Assembly (NCBI GenBank): GCA_035041965.1
Contig: JAPYMA010000337.1
Coordinates: 18,501-82,500 of the forward strand
Reading direction: 5' to 3'
DNA: 64,000 bases
DNA from: Anisakis pegreffii
Taxonomy: Eukaryota; Nematoda; Chromadorea; Rhabditida; Anisakidae
The translations under genes and the position numbers were made by a program. Below are positions 11,930 through 24,539 of the stretch, piece by piece. Numbering within the stretch: the stretch's first letter is position 1; every line of letters begins with the position of its first letter. The notes beneath the pieces were generated by a model. The model ran no database searches, was not told the DNA's origin, and saw only the letters and a program-made list of their open reading frames with translations.

Positions 11930-13160
11930 CTCTGGCTCGTCTTGTCAAGTAGTAGGCGTGATTTGAACTGAGATATGAATCCTATCTCACATGGTGGAAT
12001 TGATCGGAGTCTGCATTTAAATTCGGAGCAATTATGAATATTGATAGTCTCTCGTGGTACATGGATACGTCGAATATTCCACATTGCCTCTTGGAAATAA
12101 ATATGTATATCTTCTTCGAACATTTCAAATGGCACTACTAACGTAGTGTTTATCACCGTATAGACCAGAGGGAAGAGGCGTATTCTAGGATTGGGCAAAT
12201 TTATTGTTGTGTACATTGCTTAGTAGGGATAAGCTGAACAGTTTCAATATAACTGATGCTCTGTTGTTAGTTTTTTTACCTTTGCTGGAAATATGATGAT
12301 GGAATTTTAAAGTTAGGTTGATTATGACGTCTTGATCTTGGATGAATGAGGAGAGAGCTAATTCTTGGTTCTGAATGTTGGGGGCTTATTAGGATTGTTC
12401 TTACCAATTCTAATCAATTTCGTTTGTTCTGAAGCTAGCAGATAAAGCCAATATAATGACTAATGGTGATTATATATAGTTTGTAAATTGTTGGAAAACG
12501 TGAAGACCATAACATCACCTGCGAAAACGACGCGTATTGAGTCTGGAAAAAGACACTCTGGAAGTCCTCTAATAAGAATAATAAAGTGAAGGGTTTCCAG
12601 AACGGAACCTTGAGGAACACCGCTGCTGGTGTGTTCTGATGAAGTGAATGAATCACCAACTTGGATTGATTGAAAATGGTTCATAAGAAAGTCTCGGATC
12701 CAATTGGACAGGCAACCTCGTATGCCATATGCTTGTAATTTTAAGGATAATTTAGGTATAGAGACCAAATGAAACGCTTTTTTATAATCGAAATATGTGG
12801 TGTCGATGTAGCCTCCTTCGTCTAAATGAGATACCCAATTTTGCTAGGATCGTAGTGAATGATTGATGTTCTGTCGAGAAAGCCACGCTAGAAAGGAGAA
12901 AACAACTCATTCATTGTTAAATGCTTTGTCAGTTTGACTGCAGTTAGCAGGTCAATAAAATGAGTAGGTAGTTTGATGGATTCATTACTTTTTTTCAATT
13001 TATAAGGTATGATGATCGCTGATTTGCATCTTAAGGTGACTGAACCAACCGATACAATCAAAACGATCCAGAATTTTAGATGAAATGCTCAGCGTGTGAA
13101 TGATCTTTAGAAGGGAACGAGAAAGTGTAATGTGGGCTGCTGCCAGCTGATTGCTTTTGA
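11930..13160 (-). pseudogene. Decayed non-LTR (CR1/Jockey-like) reverse transcriptase
   Basis: Read on the minus strand, protein fragments follow the order of a non-LTR retrotransposon reverse transcriptase. They are an upstream segment ending near 13030 resembling the SAIIIP/YRPIS block; a GFLDRTS segment near 12885; motif A as YFDYKKAF near 12790; SGVPQGSV at 12624-12601; a catalytic box degraded to FAGD (12525-12514) where the family has YADD; then IRIGKNN, TLKFHHHI and LEYASSLWS blocks in shifting frames down to about 12140, with a weaker tail beyond. Several frameshifts and stops separate the pieces, so this is a dead copy. No poly-A tail or target-site duplication could be fixed, so the ends are approximate. 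Assignment to CR1/Jockey rather than RTE is by overall motif style and is inferred. Confidence 0.8.
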
Positions 13161-13339
13161 GTTTTGAGTTTTGTTGTCGTCGCTTGGTTATTGTTGAAGT
13201 TTGTTTTTGTTGCTGGTTCGTGTGTATCGTTGAAGTGCTTTTTGTTGCTGAAGGATATTTTTGATTGCTTGCGTTATGAGATTTTTTCCAAACGAATCAG
13301 CAGCTTGATCGCAATTATTAAAGGAAGAGATAACGATTA

Positions 13340-13528
13340 GCGGAACAATTTTGATGAGCAGCGTTTCAGCGAAAATTATCGCTACTTTTTTCGGTTAGCG
13401 GCACTTTTAGCGAACATTTTTCGCTAATTTTCCGTCAGCGTCGCTAATAGCGATTTATATTCAGCGGAATAAAAATATTTTTTAGCGAAATAGCGCAGCC
13501 ACTTTTTTTAGTAGTGTGCCCACCACTG
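13340..13528. mobile_element. hAT-like non-autonomous element, one end recognisable
   Basis: The right end reads GTGTGCCCACCACTG, whose reverse complement CAGTGGTGGGCACAC is a typical hAT terminal sequence. The interior is packed with short AGCGGAA, AGCGAA and TAGCG words, like the intact small element at 38907-38985, which suggests the same family. I could not find a matching left terminal repeat, so the start is approximate and the copy may be truncated. Confidence 0.5.
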
Positions 13529-16500
13529 AGTAGAACAATACCTGATGCTATACAATTTGAGAAATGATAACTGCCGATCCAGAATTAGAGCCTAATTGTC
13601 ACACGTTATCAAAGTGCTAAGCTCCAATTAAGTTGTAGACTCACTTTCCACGGCGCAGACAATGATATTTTTGTTTCGAATTCAGTATTGTATCGTATTA
13701 CGCTTCAAAATTCGTTTGTAAACGGATTTATTGAATGCGCGTGAACGTCTTCAGGGATTTATTTTTGTTGCTTTTAAATTAGTTGCAATGCATTTATAGC
13801 TGCATTTTAGCAAACAGTATGTTCTATTAGCAGTGGAATGACATTAGCTCCATCATTTTAAATAACCTACCTGGCTTTCTTCAGAGGCGGCCGAATTTCA
13901 CAAAGAATATGGAAAGCAATCATTTCGGATCAAGTAAATCTGAAAAAGCCCTGTGAAATCTGAGAAATCAGAAAAGACTTGTACAAAACGATCATTTTTG
14001 ATTTTTGCGCATTTTTAGATCATTGTTTTAGAAATTTTACTGTCGTGTTTTCCCTGCCCATCCCCCTAAATTCCTCTCTGAGATGAACACTTCTCGTATA
14101 CGGATAGATCAATGAGAAATGAATTAATTTTTTTGCAAATTCAACTCGAATTCTAATTGTGCTGCGAGAACGAGTGCTTTTTATAACGACTCTCAACGCT
14201 TCCCACTTTTGTTTCGTCACTGCTGCGCTATCTCTTCAGCTCTTATTAACTGGCGTTCTCTATCTTAATTAAATTAAATCTTGTGCACACATGATGAGAT
14301 AAACAGCAGCAGATTGCTAAGCACCATATAATGTTCAGATAAACTGCTACTACTTCATCACATCTGTATCCACTCGATTTTTGATTTCTCAAACACATTT
14401 ATGAGAAAACAAAAACGCTTTGTGGTGGTCACATAAATGAGTGAGTGATCTAACTCACGCATTACAAATCACAATAACATAGCGTCGTTCACTGATCACG
14501 TTCAACTTTATTTCGATTTGCTATTCCAATTTCTTCTAACAATTATTGCTCTGTCAGTAGTTTCTCTTATCTCAATAGATTTTTCGCAGTCTATTTTTGG
14601 GGAAGTGAACGTGACTTTTAGCTGTAAACCGTTTTTCTTGTCTCTGCTTCTCGCTTTCTTTCGCATTCGCTTTCTTAGGTGCATCATCTGTAAGTTTTCA
14701 TTGCTTAAGTTGCTCGATTTTTTAAACTTCATTGAGTGAACATTAGAAATGTCTGCAACAACACATATTCTCTATTCTGAAATTGAGATCATTAAGTACT
14801 TCAACACAGTGGACATTCTTTTTTCCGTAAATACATTCAACCGCTTCACGAATGAGCCACTTTCGAATGCTTGAAAAAGCGGTCAACAGCAGCATGTTGA
14901 TATCAATAACGTCCTGTTGTTGGCCACTCTAGCCTTTTCACTACAATTGTTCCATCGACACTAACACTTCAAACGACACGTTCAGATCACCTTGTTGTTG
15001 GTGTATGTGGCTAGATAATACCGACAGAAATAAAGAGAGAGCAAAGCGAAACCCATTATTATTATCACCGTCGTATTTTATCACCATCCTCTTGTGCTAT
15101 TCATGTTGCATGTAGCGTTCTATGCGAACGCAAGCTATTTTTCACAGGTCACGCTCGAAGCGCACAACAATTTCATCAGTAGGCAATTTGTTTTTCTCAT
15201 CCATTTCAATATGCTACCAAATTTGTTGACAACGGAATATTACAACCTGAGTATGAAAAGAAAAAACGAGACACACATCAAAGTATACGATGTTTCAAGC
15301 TGCTACAATTTAAGCTCGTACTCACCGGTTGAGTGATACACAACTGTGATATCAACTCATATGATAAAAAGTGTTTCATATGTTGTTGTCACTGTAGTTT
15401 ATACCTTCATTCTAATCATTTGATTGAAAAAAGATTTATTTATTAGAAGCGATATATCCAGAAAATTGAAAATTTAAAAAAAAATTCATTTCAAGGTGAA
15501 TAATTCTGCCAATTCGAAAAATATGCCACAAAATGAAAGCAAAAGTGAAGATTACGAGACTCGAGTCTATCAAACCATCACCACCCACTGAACCATGACG
15601 ACCGATTGTAAATTGCTTTAAGGCAATGCTTTAAGAGACTAACTGATTTAGACTCATTTATTTTCCTCGGAAGGACATAGGGCAGAGAAATAAAAAGTGA
15701 TTGTTAATCATCATGATGAACCTTATAGTCTGATATAGGTCTCGTTTGGAATCTCCATAATGTTTCGTGCCGTCCCGTTGTAGATATGTAATGTTGTCTA
15801 ATTCGAGCCTTTTCATCATCCATTCAAATTTCTGGAAATAAGCAAATATTGCGGTCACTATGATGAACAACCTCCGTGAATTTGCATTCGACGGCTGTCA
15901 TGAATAAATGTGGTCATTTTCATGCATGTCGTTTTATGATTGAAATTCTGTCACAACAATTTTGATAGATGACTAGAGAAGTTTGAAGCGGAAAAGAAAT
16001 GCAGCAAACATGCGTGGAACGTTAATAAAATATCGATAAAATGTCAGCTATTACCGCGTTGCCAGGTAAAACGGAATAGAAAAGAACCATACATAATGGT
16101 TGACAATTTCGTCTTAAAATGTCAAGTGCACTCTCGATTTTCAGGTGACTCCATCATCTTGAATACTCAAAACTGTCCAGTCAACAAATAAACTATTGAG
16201 GAAAAAGAATAATGATATCGAATAAACGATCGATTAATGTCGTTCAAGAAAACAGAAATTACTGCCGAATAGTACAGCATTTTGTAGCACAGAAAGGATG
16301 CATCATTGTATATTTTGTGCGAGAGTTGCAATTTTGCAAATTTTCGATCGAGACTGTGAGCACCTCGCTGGTTGAGATTGTTGTCATTGTCGAGACTATT
16401 GTCGTCACTGAACTCAAAATTTAATTCATAAATCCAGCTGAACATATTTGTTTCATCGTCCACAGACCGATACTTTATTCATTTCAGCAGAGCTCTATGC

Positions 16501-16850
16501 TTAACCATTTTGATTCTTTGACATTTTCTTTTTTTCTCAGAGATTCATGTTAAAATCAACTAAATGATGTATTACAATTTTGATTTCTATTATGATTGGC
16601 TTTGTAAACACAAACACATGTATACAATCTTCTGTTGAACATCACTATCTGATAATGTCATTCTATTTACTCCGATTCACAGATAGATTCTTCGAGATGT
16701 TACTTTATTGTTCACGTGTTATCACTGTGTATTGCCAAGTTGATGCCATCTTGCGAACATTCTCCGTTAAACGACAAAAGTTTGTTATTGTTAAAAGGAA
16801 GTGACGTTGTTTATGATTACAGTTCGGTCTATTGTTGGCGTGTTGAAGGG
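13529..16850. other. Gene-poor stretch upstream of the MAGUK gene
   Basis: About 3.3 kb of AT-rich DNA without a convincing coding exon. The minus-strand frames at 14508 and 16167 and the plus-strand frames at 15094 and 16212 have no family resemblance. Just before 16823 there is a splice-acceptor-like TTACAG, so a 5' UTR exon or an extra N-terminal exon of the MAGUK gene could lie here, but I cannot place it. Confidence 0.45.
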
Positions 16851-19800
16851 ATGGAAGGTGAGGTGGCCGAGCTGAAGTCAAATGCGGACAATTTAGCGCA
16901 ATGTCTGCATGCGCTCCTCAAACGGATTGAACAACTGGAAGGCTCAGCAGCGATACCGAAGCTTGATACATCTTACAGAATACGTCAATCAGCATCTCCA
17001 CCAGAGAGCGTTAATGAAGCAATCGATGGACTTCTCCAAACATCTCAAAAAGAGAAACATGAGTCGTCCGTTGATGCACCAGATCCTGACGTACAGGTTC
17101 GATAACTTTCATTATCAATGTCTGAACATTGTCTCGTCTTAATTACCGATTTGATTCGGTGAAGAGTTGAAAATACTAAAGAACACTGTCTTTGCTGCAA
17201 AGAAACACTCAAAGAAACTTGAACGCGCATTTGTACATTACTGCTAAAAATTGATCATGCCAAAACGTGGCGGTCGTTGCGGATGAAGGTTTGCGAAAAT
17301 TTTTAATCGTAGAATGAAACTCATTCCTGTGATACTATACGAATATTACATGTGATATCAGTATTATGATGTGGATGATAAAAATGGTACTTTGATGTGA
17401 ATGTAGAGCACAGATTTAACAACAGCTGCTCATATCTCACCCAACTTGACTGTTAATAACTCTTCAATTGAACACACGTCTAGTTATTTTTAGAGCCGGC
17501 GTTGTAAATTCATGTTTTTTTATCTAACTATATCCTATGCACTGTAAACAGCACAATGAAAAACAAAAACATTCGTCGAAACTCGTTGAGTTAAGCGACG
17601 TGTAATTGACAACGTGTTCTTTAACCATCACATTCGTCGATTGCTTAATTGTTTCACTCATTCACTTACATTCTCATCATTTATGGCTTTATGTCCAACT
17701 GTATTAATGTGTTTGTTCTCATTAGCAGATTATAATTTTTAGTTTTGCTATAATCAATTACTAGAATGACGATTGTCAGGAATGTCGTCATTATTTCAAA
17801 TATCATCGGAGATCGTTTAGAATCATTGAAATCGTAATCATTTAGACAGCACATTTTCAAGTCAGTATCGTTAGAACAAGAATTTCCATGCTGATTGTGA
17901 TGAAATAAATGTGCCAAATTTGTTGCTAACAGAGTCGGCCAGTGCACTGAACAATTGCGATCTTAATCAGAATGTAGCTGATCATTTGCTGCACCTGTTT
18001 ATTGATTCGAAGAATACGTTTAAAAGATTGCTTCTTTATGCACTCTGAATTCGAGCGAAAGTTTAGCTGACTGATAGTAAGTGTAGGAGAGATGCAGGTA
18101 GTACGCAATGAGACGATATCGGTCGATCCGGAGACGGGTCTCAAGAAGAGAACGGTTGTGACCGAGCGAGTGCTAACCACCAAAACCTTCCATGCGATCG
18201 CAGTTGATGGTGAACCACTAGTGAACGGGCATCTACTTGCATCTGCGTATGAAGCACGACTGGTCACTCTGCAACGTTCACCGTTCGAAGAAGTCGACTT
18301 CGATCGGCTCTGCGGTCAAATTGTAGTCACTCGTGTACGACCAGATTCTGAACTATCAAAGGTTCGTTCTTTGAGCCACAATGTTACTCGATAAGCAACA
18401 ATCACAAGTTTGAATTAGTCGAGTTCATCAATTCATTACCTTTTTATCTTCATCGCTCAAACACTTCAGTTGTGACGTGAAAATTGTCAAATTCAATTGC
18501 AGTGTTAGATATGTGATACACAATCAGTTCTTAATTCATTCGACGTTCGATCAAATTGTTCGATAGTTTTATAACGAAGAAAGCCATCTCTCCGTTTAGT
18601 TGTGTACACTTTATTAGCCGATCGCAAATCTGGTTAGCAGACTTGCAGAATGCATATTCTGTTTGGTGTAAATTGAAAACCAGATTGTTAGTCGGCGAAC
18701 TGACAATATGACATATATGTGTAGTTTATCAAACAGTTAGTTTATTGAGATTAAATGGTTATATCGTAGTGATAAACGTTCTATGATTCAGGATATTCAT
18801 GCAGGCGATACGATCGTAGAGGTGAATGGAGAGCCAGTTTCGGACGTCAAGAACCTGAATTCCCTTGAGGGCCCAGTTTCGTTAAAGCTCGTTCCAACAC
18901 CACTCTATCAAGCGCCATCTGTGAGTTCAACTTTAGGGATTTTTTCCTTCTCTCGATTCAATTCATTGGACGCACCAATAAAAATTGTTATCATTTTTAG
19001 TAATGAGCACATTGCAGCCGGTAGTCAGTATGTTGATCACATAGCGACACTTTAAAATGATTAAATGATTAATGCATCACAAGACTTCAGTTACTAGCAA
19101 ATTCGTCTTCATTGGTGACGTTTTGACTTATGTGAACTCGCATTTCATTTCCCAAGAATTTTCAGAATGTCTTTTGCTGATGGAAGAGTTTTGAATACGG
19201 TATCAAAAAAAACAGTTTGAAAATTGCAAATGTTCGCGTGAAGTAAGTGATGGGAGTATGGAACTGAATTAGCAAGGAAGACAATTGAATATACAGTTGA
19301 TCACCAGTGAAATGGAACTAACTGATCTAGTATAACTTATATTAATAATAACAAGTAGTACTTAAGCTTTTACCCAACACATTCAAACTTCGTGAATGAA
19401 GCAGTAATTGGTATTTGTATTTGTTGTTAATAGAACACTTCAATTGAAACAGCTATTGTGACGTGGATGATACGTGCTTCATAATGACTTGCTTCTTCAT
19501 CACTGATCTAAATTTTGATGGGCAATATTCAAAATTTTTATTCGCAATACATTTATTCAATGTTTGCCTTTCTTCTGTCCTCGGTTCATCAAGTCAACTC
19601 TTTGCTGGATGAAATGACCAACTGCAGGTTTTCTACCGAGCTTTAACTGACTATAACTCAGAAGTCGATGAGAATCTTCCACAAAAGTGGGCTGGACTAA
19701 ATGTAAAGAAAGGTGAAATTATTCAAGTGATTAGCAAAGACGACAGTTGGATGCAGGTATTTGACTGATCAGCGATAAATGACTTTACCACCTTTTTACG

Positions 19801-21479
19801 CGTGTTCTTTTGTTAGCGATGAGAAAATCAGTAGAAAAGAATGAATTCAGAAATGTGTACATTAATGATATCCGTGAAATAGTGCGCTGATGTGAAGCAT
19901 GCTGTCATGTGAACGATTTGCTCGTTACAACATTTCATTTCATTTCCAATCATATTAAATTTCGTTCTCATGCGTATGGATCGGCGCTCCTCCTTGAAGC
20001 TAACTAACAATAAGTATATTGCTGACAAACACTCAATGAATAAACGTTAATGTGTCGAAAGAGAACAAAAAGTATAAGATGATAATAACTTGTGCAATGA
20101 GTTTTATAATGGAATAATTCCACGTTTTTTTTTTCCCGAAAGAATCGTTTTGATTTTTCCTCGTGCATTTCTATGGAATGGTTTGTTTGAGTAATACAAT
20201 AATTGTAATTGATGTGCGATCGTTGAAGGCACGTAAAGTGAACGACATTTCACGAGTGGGTTTGGTACCAGCGAACCAACCGATTGAACGGGTTGGTATG
20301 CTCACTCCGTATGGACGTCGAGTACTGGTGCTGCTTGGAGTACCTGGTGTTGGTAGACGAACGATTAAGTCGATGCTTCTTTCACACTTACCACAATACT
20401 TTGCCACCGTTGCTCCATGTCAGCTCTTCATTTATTTCGTTTCCATTTATTGTTTTTATGTAATCGCTGACGTGCAGCTCTCAATCAACTTCAATCTGAT
20501 CTATGACTTCAGTCACATCTCGTGCACCAAAGAGCGGTGAACAAGAGGGCCGAGAGTATTACTTCCGTACAAAAGAAGAACTACTTCAAAAGATTCGTGC
20601 AGGTGATATGATCGAATGGGGTGAACTCGATAATCATATTTATGGAACAAGGTGATTTGTGCCATCTGCAATAATAACGAATATTTTGCTTGCTTGTGTT
20701 AATAATTGCTCAAGTGCAGATTCGTAGAATGTGTTATTTCAGTGCTGAAACAGTACGCGCATGTGTACGTGGTGGACGTGTGTGTGTGTTGGATTGTGCA
20801 CCGCAGGCACTGAACTATTTATATAACGGTGAATTTATGCCATTCGTGGTCGTTATCGCACCGCCAGAGTTGGAAGAGTTACGTCAAATTAATTCGTTGA
20901 GATCGAATCCTCGAACTGAAGAGCAAATGAAAACGACCATTGAAGAAAATAAAAAGCTTATGTCGCGTGAATATGCGAAAATGTTCCATTTAGTAATAAC
21001 AAACAGGAATACTGACGTCACATTCAAGAGGTTTGCATTTTTGCCGTTCACGCTCTAGTCCAAAAAGAATAGTCGTCTTCTCATACGCTAACGTACTCCT
21101 CTGAGCACAGTTTTTTCAAGTGATAACACTACTTTCTAGAAAAAAAACTATTGACATTTCAAGGCCTTTTTCGGTTGGTATTTTTATTTCCATGTTTCAT
21201 TATTCATTAAACCGTAAACTTGCACAATATTCATCACGTACGCATTCCAAATTAATCATTATCCCTCTCAAAGAACTTTCACTGAATACAAAGTAAATCC
21301 ACAAAAATGTTGAATGCACACCGCTATCGTTCTGCAGGTGGGCACTTAGAATTGTTATTGGTATTAGCACCCTCATCCTATTTTCCGAAACAAAACATTC
21401 TTATGTCTACAGGTTGATGGACGCACTGTACGATCTGAAGAATGAAATTCAATGGGTACCCGGAAGCTGGCTATGTTGA
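16851..21479 (+). CDS. p55/MPP-type membrane-associated guanylate kinase (PDZ-SH3-GUK)
   Basis: Scaffold protein of the MAGUK p55 (MPP) family, expected at membrane junctions or polarity complexes. Exons: 16851-17096, 18098-18361, 18792-18920, 19628-19756, 20229-20418, 20513-20651, 20743-21030, 21413-21479. All junction phases agree, giving 483 residues. The N-terminus is a short helical segment (MEGEVAELKS..., possible remnant of an L27 domain). The PDZ domain spans exons 2-3, with HAGDTIVEVNGEPV in exon 3. The SH3 domain is in exon 4 (FYRALTDYNS) and the start of exon 5 (RVGLVPA). The GUK domain follows, with GVPGVGRRTIK in place of the catalytic P-loop, as usual for MAGUKs, and it ends in EIQWVPGSW, the standard MPP C-terminus. 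GUK is expected to bind protein rather than make GDP. A polyadenylation signal AATAAA lies at 21545. An upstream exon may be missing. MPP2/6-like versus PALS1-like is not resolved. Confidence 0.92.
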
Positions 21480-22310
21480 ATGTAAAGATAGATATGAATA
21501 TGTCCAAATAGACCCATAGAACATTATGGGCCACCGACTAAATGAATAAATAACTAATATCCACCCGGTCACTACTATCAATCATTCAACCATCCGTATT
21601 GTCTGCCCACGAATAAAAACTACCGATTTTTTGTTTCGTACTTGATGTTGTGTTGAACAAAATGACTCGTTCGATAGTATTATAGCTAATCGTTTTGTCT
21701 TTCGTGTGAATCCCATTAATTGTAATCATGTTATCCCGTGAATTGTGCTATGGAGACAGTTTCATTCTGTACCCATAATCAATTTATAGTTGGATATATT
21801 CACCATTAAATTCATCATTTTACCACTTTTTTTTCCTTGATCGAACAATGACGCCTCTCCGAAAAATTTGTAGCAATAATCTGAAAACTTTCATCGTCAC
21901 TGTTTCCCTCACGCAGGTATCGAAGTCTGAATAACTATTACTCCATGGTACAATTTTAAAAATATAAACATTCAATCCATGTGAATAGGTGTCTCCGATT
22001 CACAGCAGATTTACTCAGAAAGTATTTGTCAAAGTGTGCAATTTAGATGGTATTACGAAACTTATTCTACTCTGTATAAGCAGCATAAAACGAGAAAGTT
22101 TAAAACGAATAGTTTCGGAACCACATTTGTTGAACTGAAAACTAGAAGTGTTAAAAGGAATTTACTTATTGAGTTTCACTTTGGCTATTGGTCACTTTGT
22201 CTTGATTCAATTCATTGTAGTGAGGTTTGAAATTGCTTTCTTTTATTGAATTGCATATTGAAGTGATCGTTACCGAAAAGAAACGATATGTGAATGTTTC
22301 AAAACTTACA
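21480..22310. other. 3' flank of the MAGUK gene, no gene seen
   Basis: Contains the MAGUK polyadenylation signal (AATAAA at 21545) followed by AT-rich sequence. The 64-codon frame at 22036 has no recognisable features. Confidence 0.5.
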
Positions 22311-22415
22311 CACTAGGGCTGCATCAGAACTGCAGTTCGAAATTGAAAGAAAGATGTATCGAAACAAACAATGGAACCATCAGCACAACATCAGAAGTTT
22401 GGAGCAGCCCTAGTG
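22311..22415. mobile_element. Small MITE with CACTA...TAGTG inverted ends
   Basis: A 12-bp perfect terminal inverted repeat, CACTAGGGCTGC at 22311-22322 and GCAGCCCTAGTG at 22404-22415, brackets a 105-bp element with no coding capacity. The CACTA/TAGTG termini resemble those of the CACTA superfamily, but the flanking trinucleotides (ACA and CGT) do not form a matching 3-bp duplication. The superfamily call is therefore tentative. Confidence 0.7.
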
Positions 22416-24539
22416 CGTAGAGTACTTTTTATTTTGATAGTGTTAAGCTGTTGACTAAGCTCGATAGAACGAGTAGCCGACTCAAGTTGGGTAATGCTGA
22501 AGGCAGTTCCATATCAAAAGTCGATTGCTGAACTGTTGATAAACGAATTTCTTGTCAATCCAGCCCCAGAATGTCCGAATTCATGCTCATGCACAACATG
22601 CTGTATTTACTGGATCACAAACAGCAGTGAACGAGACCGAGCTCTTCACCATTCAACGTTCCATCACACTTATGACATCAATGCCACGCAACAATACAAT
22701 TACAGTATGTCCCAGAAGTTGAATTTTGAATTCACCATTGCCTGATTTAAGTGATGTGAATAACCCATTCAGATCAAATAATTAACAAGTTCCATCTTTG
22801 TTATTACTCAACGAACGATCACACGTACTTGCGATGTAATTGAAAAACGTTACGTTTCTTTGCTGTACAGCAGAGAACAATAACAATGAAGAATTTCGAT
22901 CAAGAACGCAGATAGGAATAATAATAACTTTACAAAATTTTACAGAAACAAAATAAAAATCAATATGAACCATTTGACCGAGCTGGATATGACAGGACCA
23001 ACTAAACAGAAACAGTATTCATGCACATAAGTACAAACTGCAATATAAACATCTATTTTTAAATTTTGGAGATGTTTCGGAAAAGAGGACAAACAGAAAC
23101 ATAAGCGGGGGTATAATGGAGAAAACAACTGCAATAGAGAACCATTATGGGGAAGTGACGAAGTGGATAAAATAGAATACACAGCAAGTATCTGTTCATG
23201 ATGGCATCGAGTCAATGGATTATGAACAATGGACGGATTGAATGAAGATGATGAATGAGAGTTACAATGATAACGATACTGAAAAGAATAATATCACTTG
23301 AATGCAATAAACAAAAACACCATTCGTTTTACACAAATCGCGAACACACAACACAACAACGATATGAATTCAACTTTTCAAATAAAACTTATGGACGAAC
23401 GAACACTTCACAACACAACGAATGCATCTCCTCTTCAAAATGCTATTGTTGTTATTCGTTCGTTTATGGAAGATCTACTCAGATGCTTTTACTGTTCAAA
23501 TAACATTTCTATTGCATCTCTTCATCATCACCTAACATATGTGAACGGCTAGACTTTTACGCGCATCAAAAGACAACCAGTAATTTTAGAAAGCAGTTGC
23601 ATATCAGACATTGCTCATTTGAAGATCCAACAAACTATCACCATTGCGAAAAGCGATAAGCTGTTAACGGCACATAATCGTCGTTTCGAAGAGGAGTGAA
23701 ATTATTGCGATGTCTAGCTGCATCGATCTGCTGAACAATTATAATTATGGAACGCTTCAATCCCAACTACTCGCTGCTAGACCCTCTTTCAGAGCACTTC
23801 ATCTGCTGACTGCATGAGTTCGGTTTGATTGAACGAGCACGGACACGAAAAAAGATTATTTTGCTTGGTTGAAGGCAGAAAGCAACACGAAACCGTCGTA
23901 GCATGCATACAACTCGACGCACCAAAACAAAAACAAAACGTGTCATTCGAAAGCAGTTGACCAACGTCGATAAAGTGGCTAATTCGACTACCAGTCCTAA
24001 TATAGGACCGCATACTGAGATGCATCCTAATAACAGCTTCAAGCCATTTTGAGAGAAAAAACTTACAATGAAAATAACCAGAGCTTACAGCTGACCGATA
24101 AAATACCGCAGAAAGTATGGGCCAATAATGCATGAGATGGAAACAGATGAGTATTTCGGAATAATTAAACAAATAAATAAATACATATGAGCATTGCAAT
24201 AAATGATAATGAAAAGTAATAAAAAATTAATATACACAATTAAATGAATAGTACATAATTTTGTATCCCATTCTGCCACATTTCACCTTTTTCCCTCGTG
24301 CACCGTAAAAAGAGAATTTCAACCGTGAAAAGAACAAACCATTGAACAAAGAACGCTTAAAAGAGCCTAACAGGGAACTCAATGAGAATAATTAGCATTG
24401 ATTGCGATAAAATGAATAAATTAACGAGAATGCGCGAAAAAGCGATTAGGATCGAATCGTATGGAAGAAGCAATTGCTGCTGCATTAATGCAAACTACGA
24501 GCATTTCCTAGAGAGTCGCAATTTCGGCCGACACCATTA
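22416..24539. other. Convergent intergenic region between MAGUK and NRBP genes
   Basis: About 2.1 kb between two convergently transcribed genes. Frames at 22494, 22940, 23255, 23767 and 24382 lack domain features and splice-consistent partners. Nothing else recognisable. Confidence 0.5.

Noticed and set aside
11734..12216. 160-codon minus-strand frame as a possible gene
   Set aside because: It overlaps the decayed reverse transcriptase in a shifted frame; the meaningful RT peptide (LEYASSLWS) is in the other frame.
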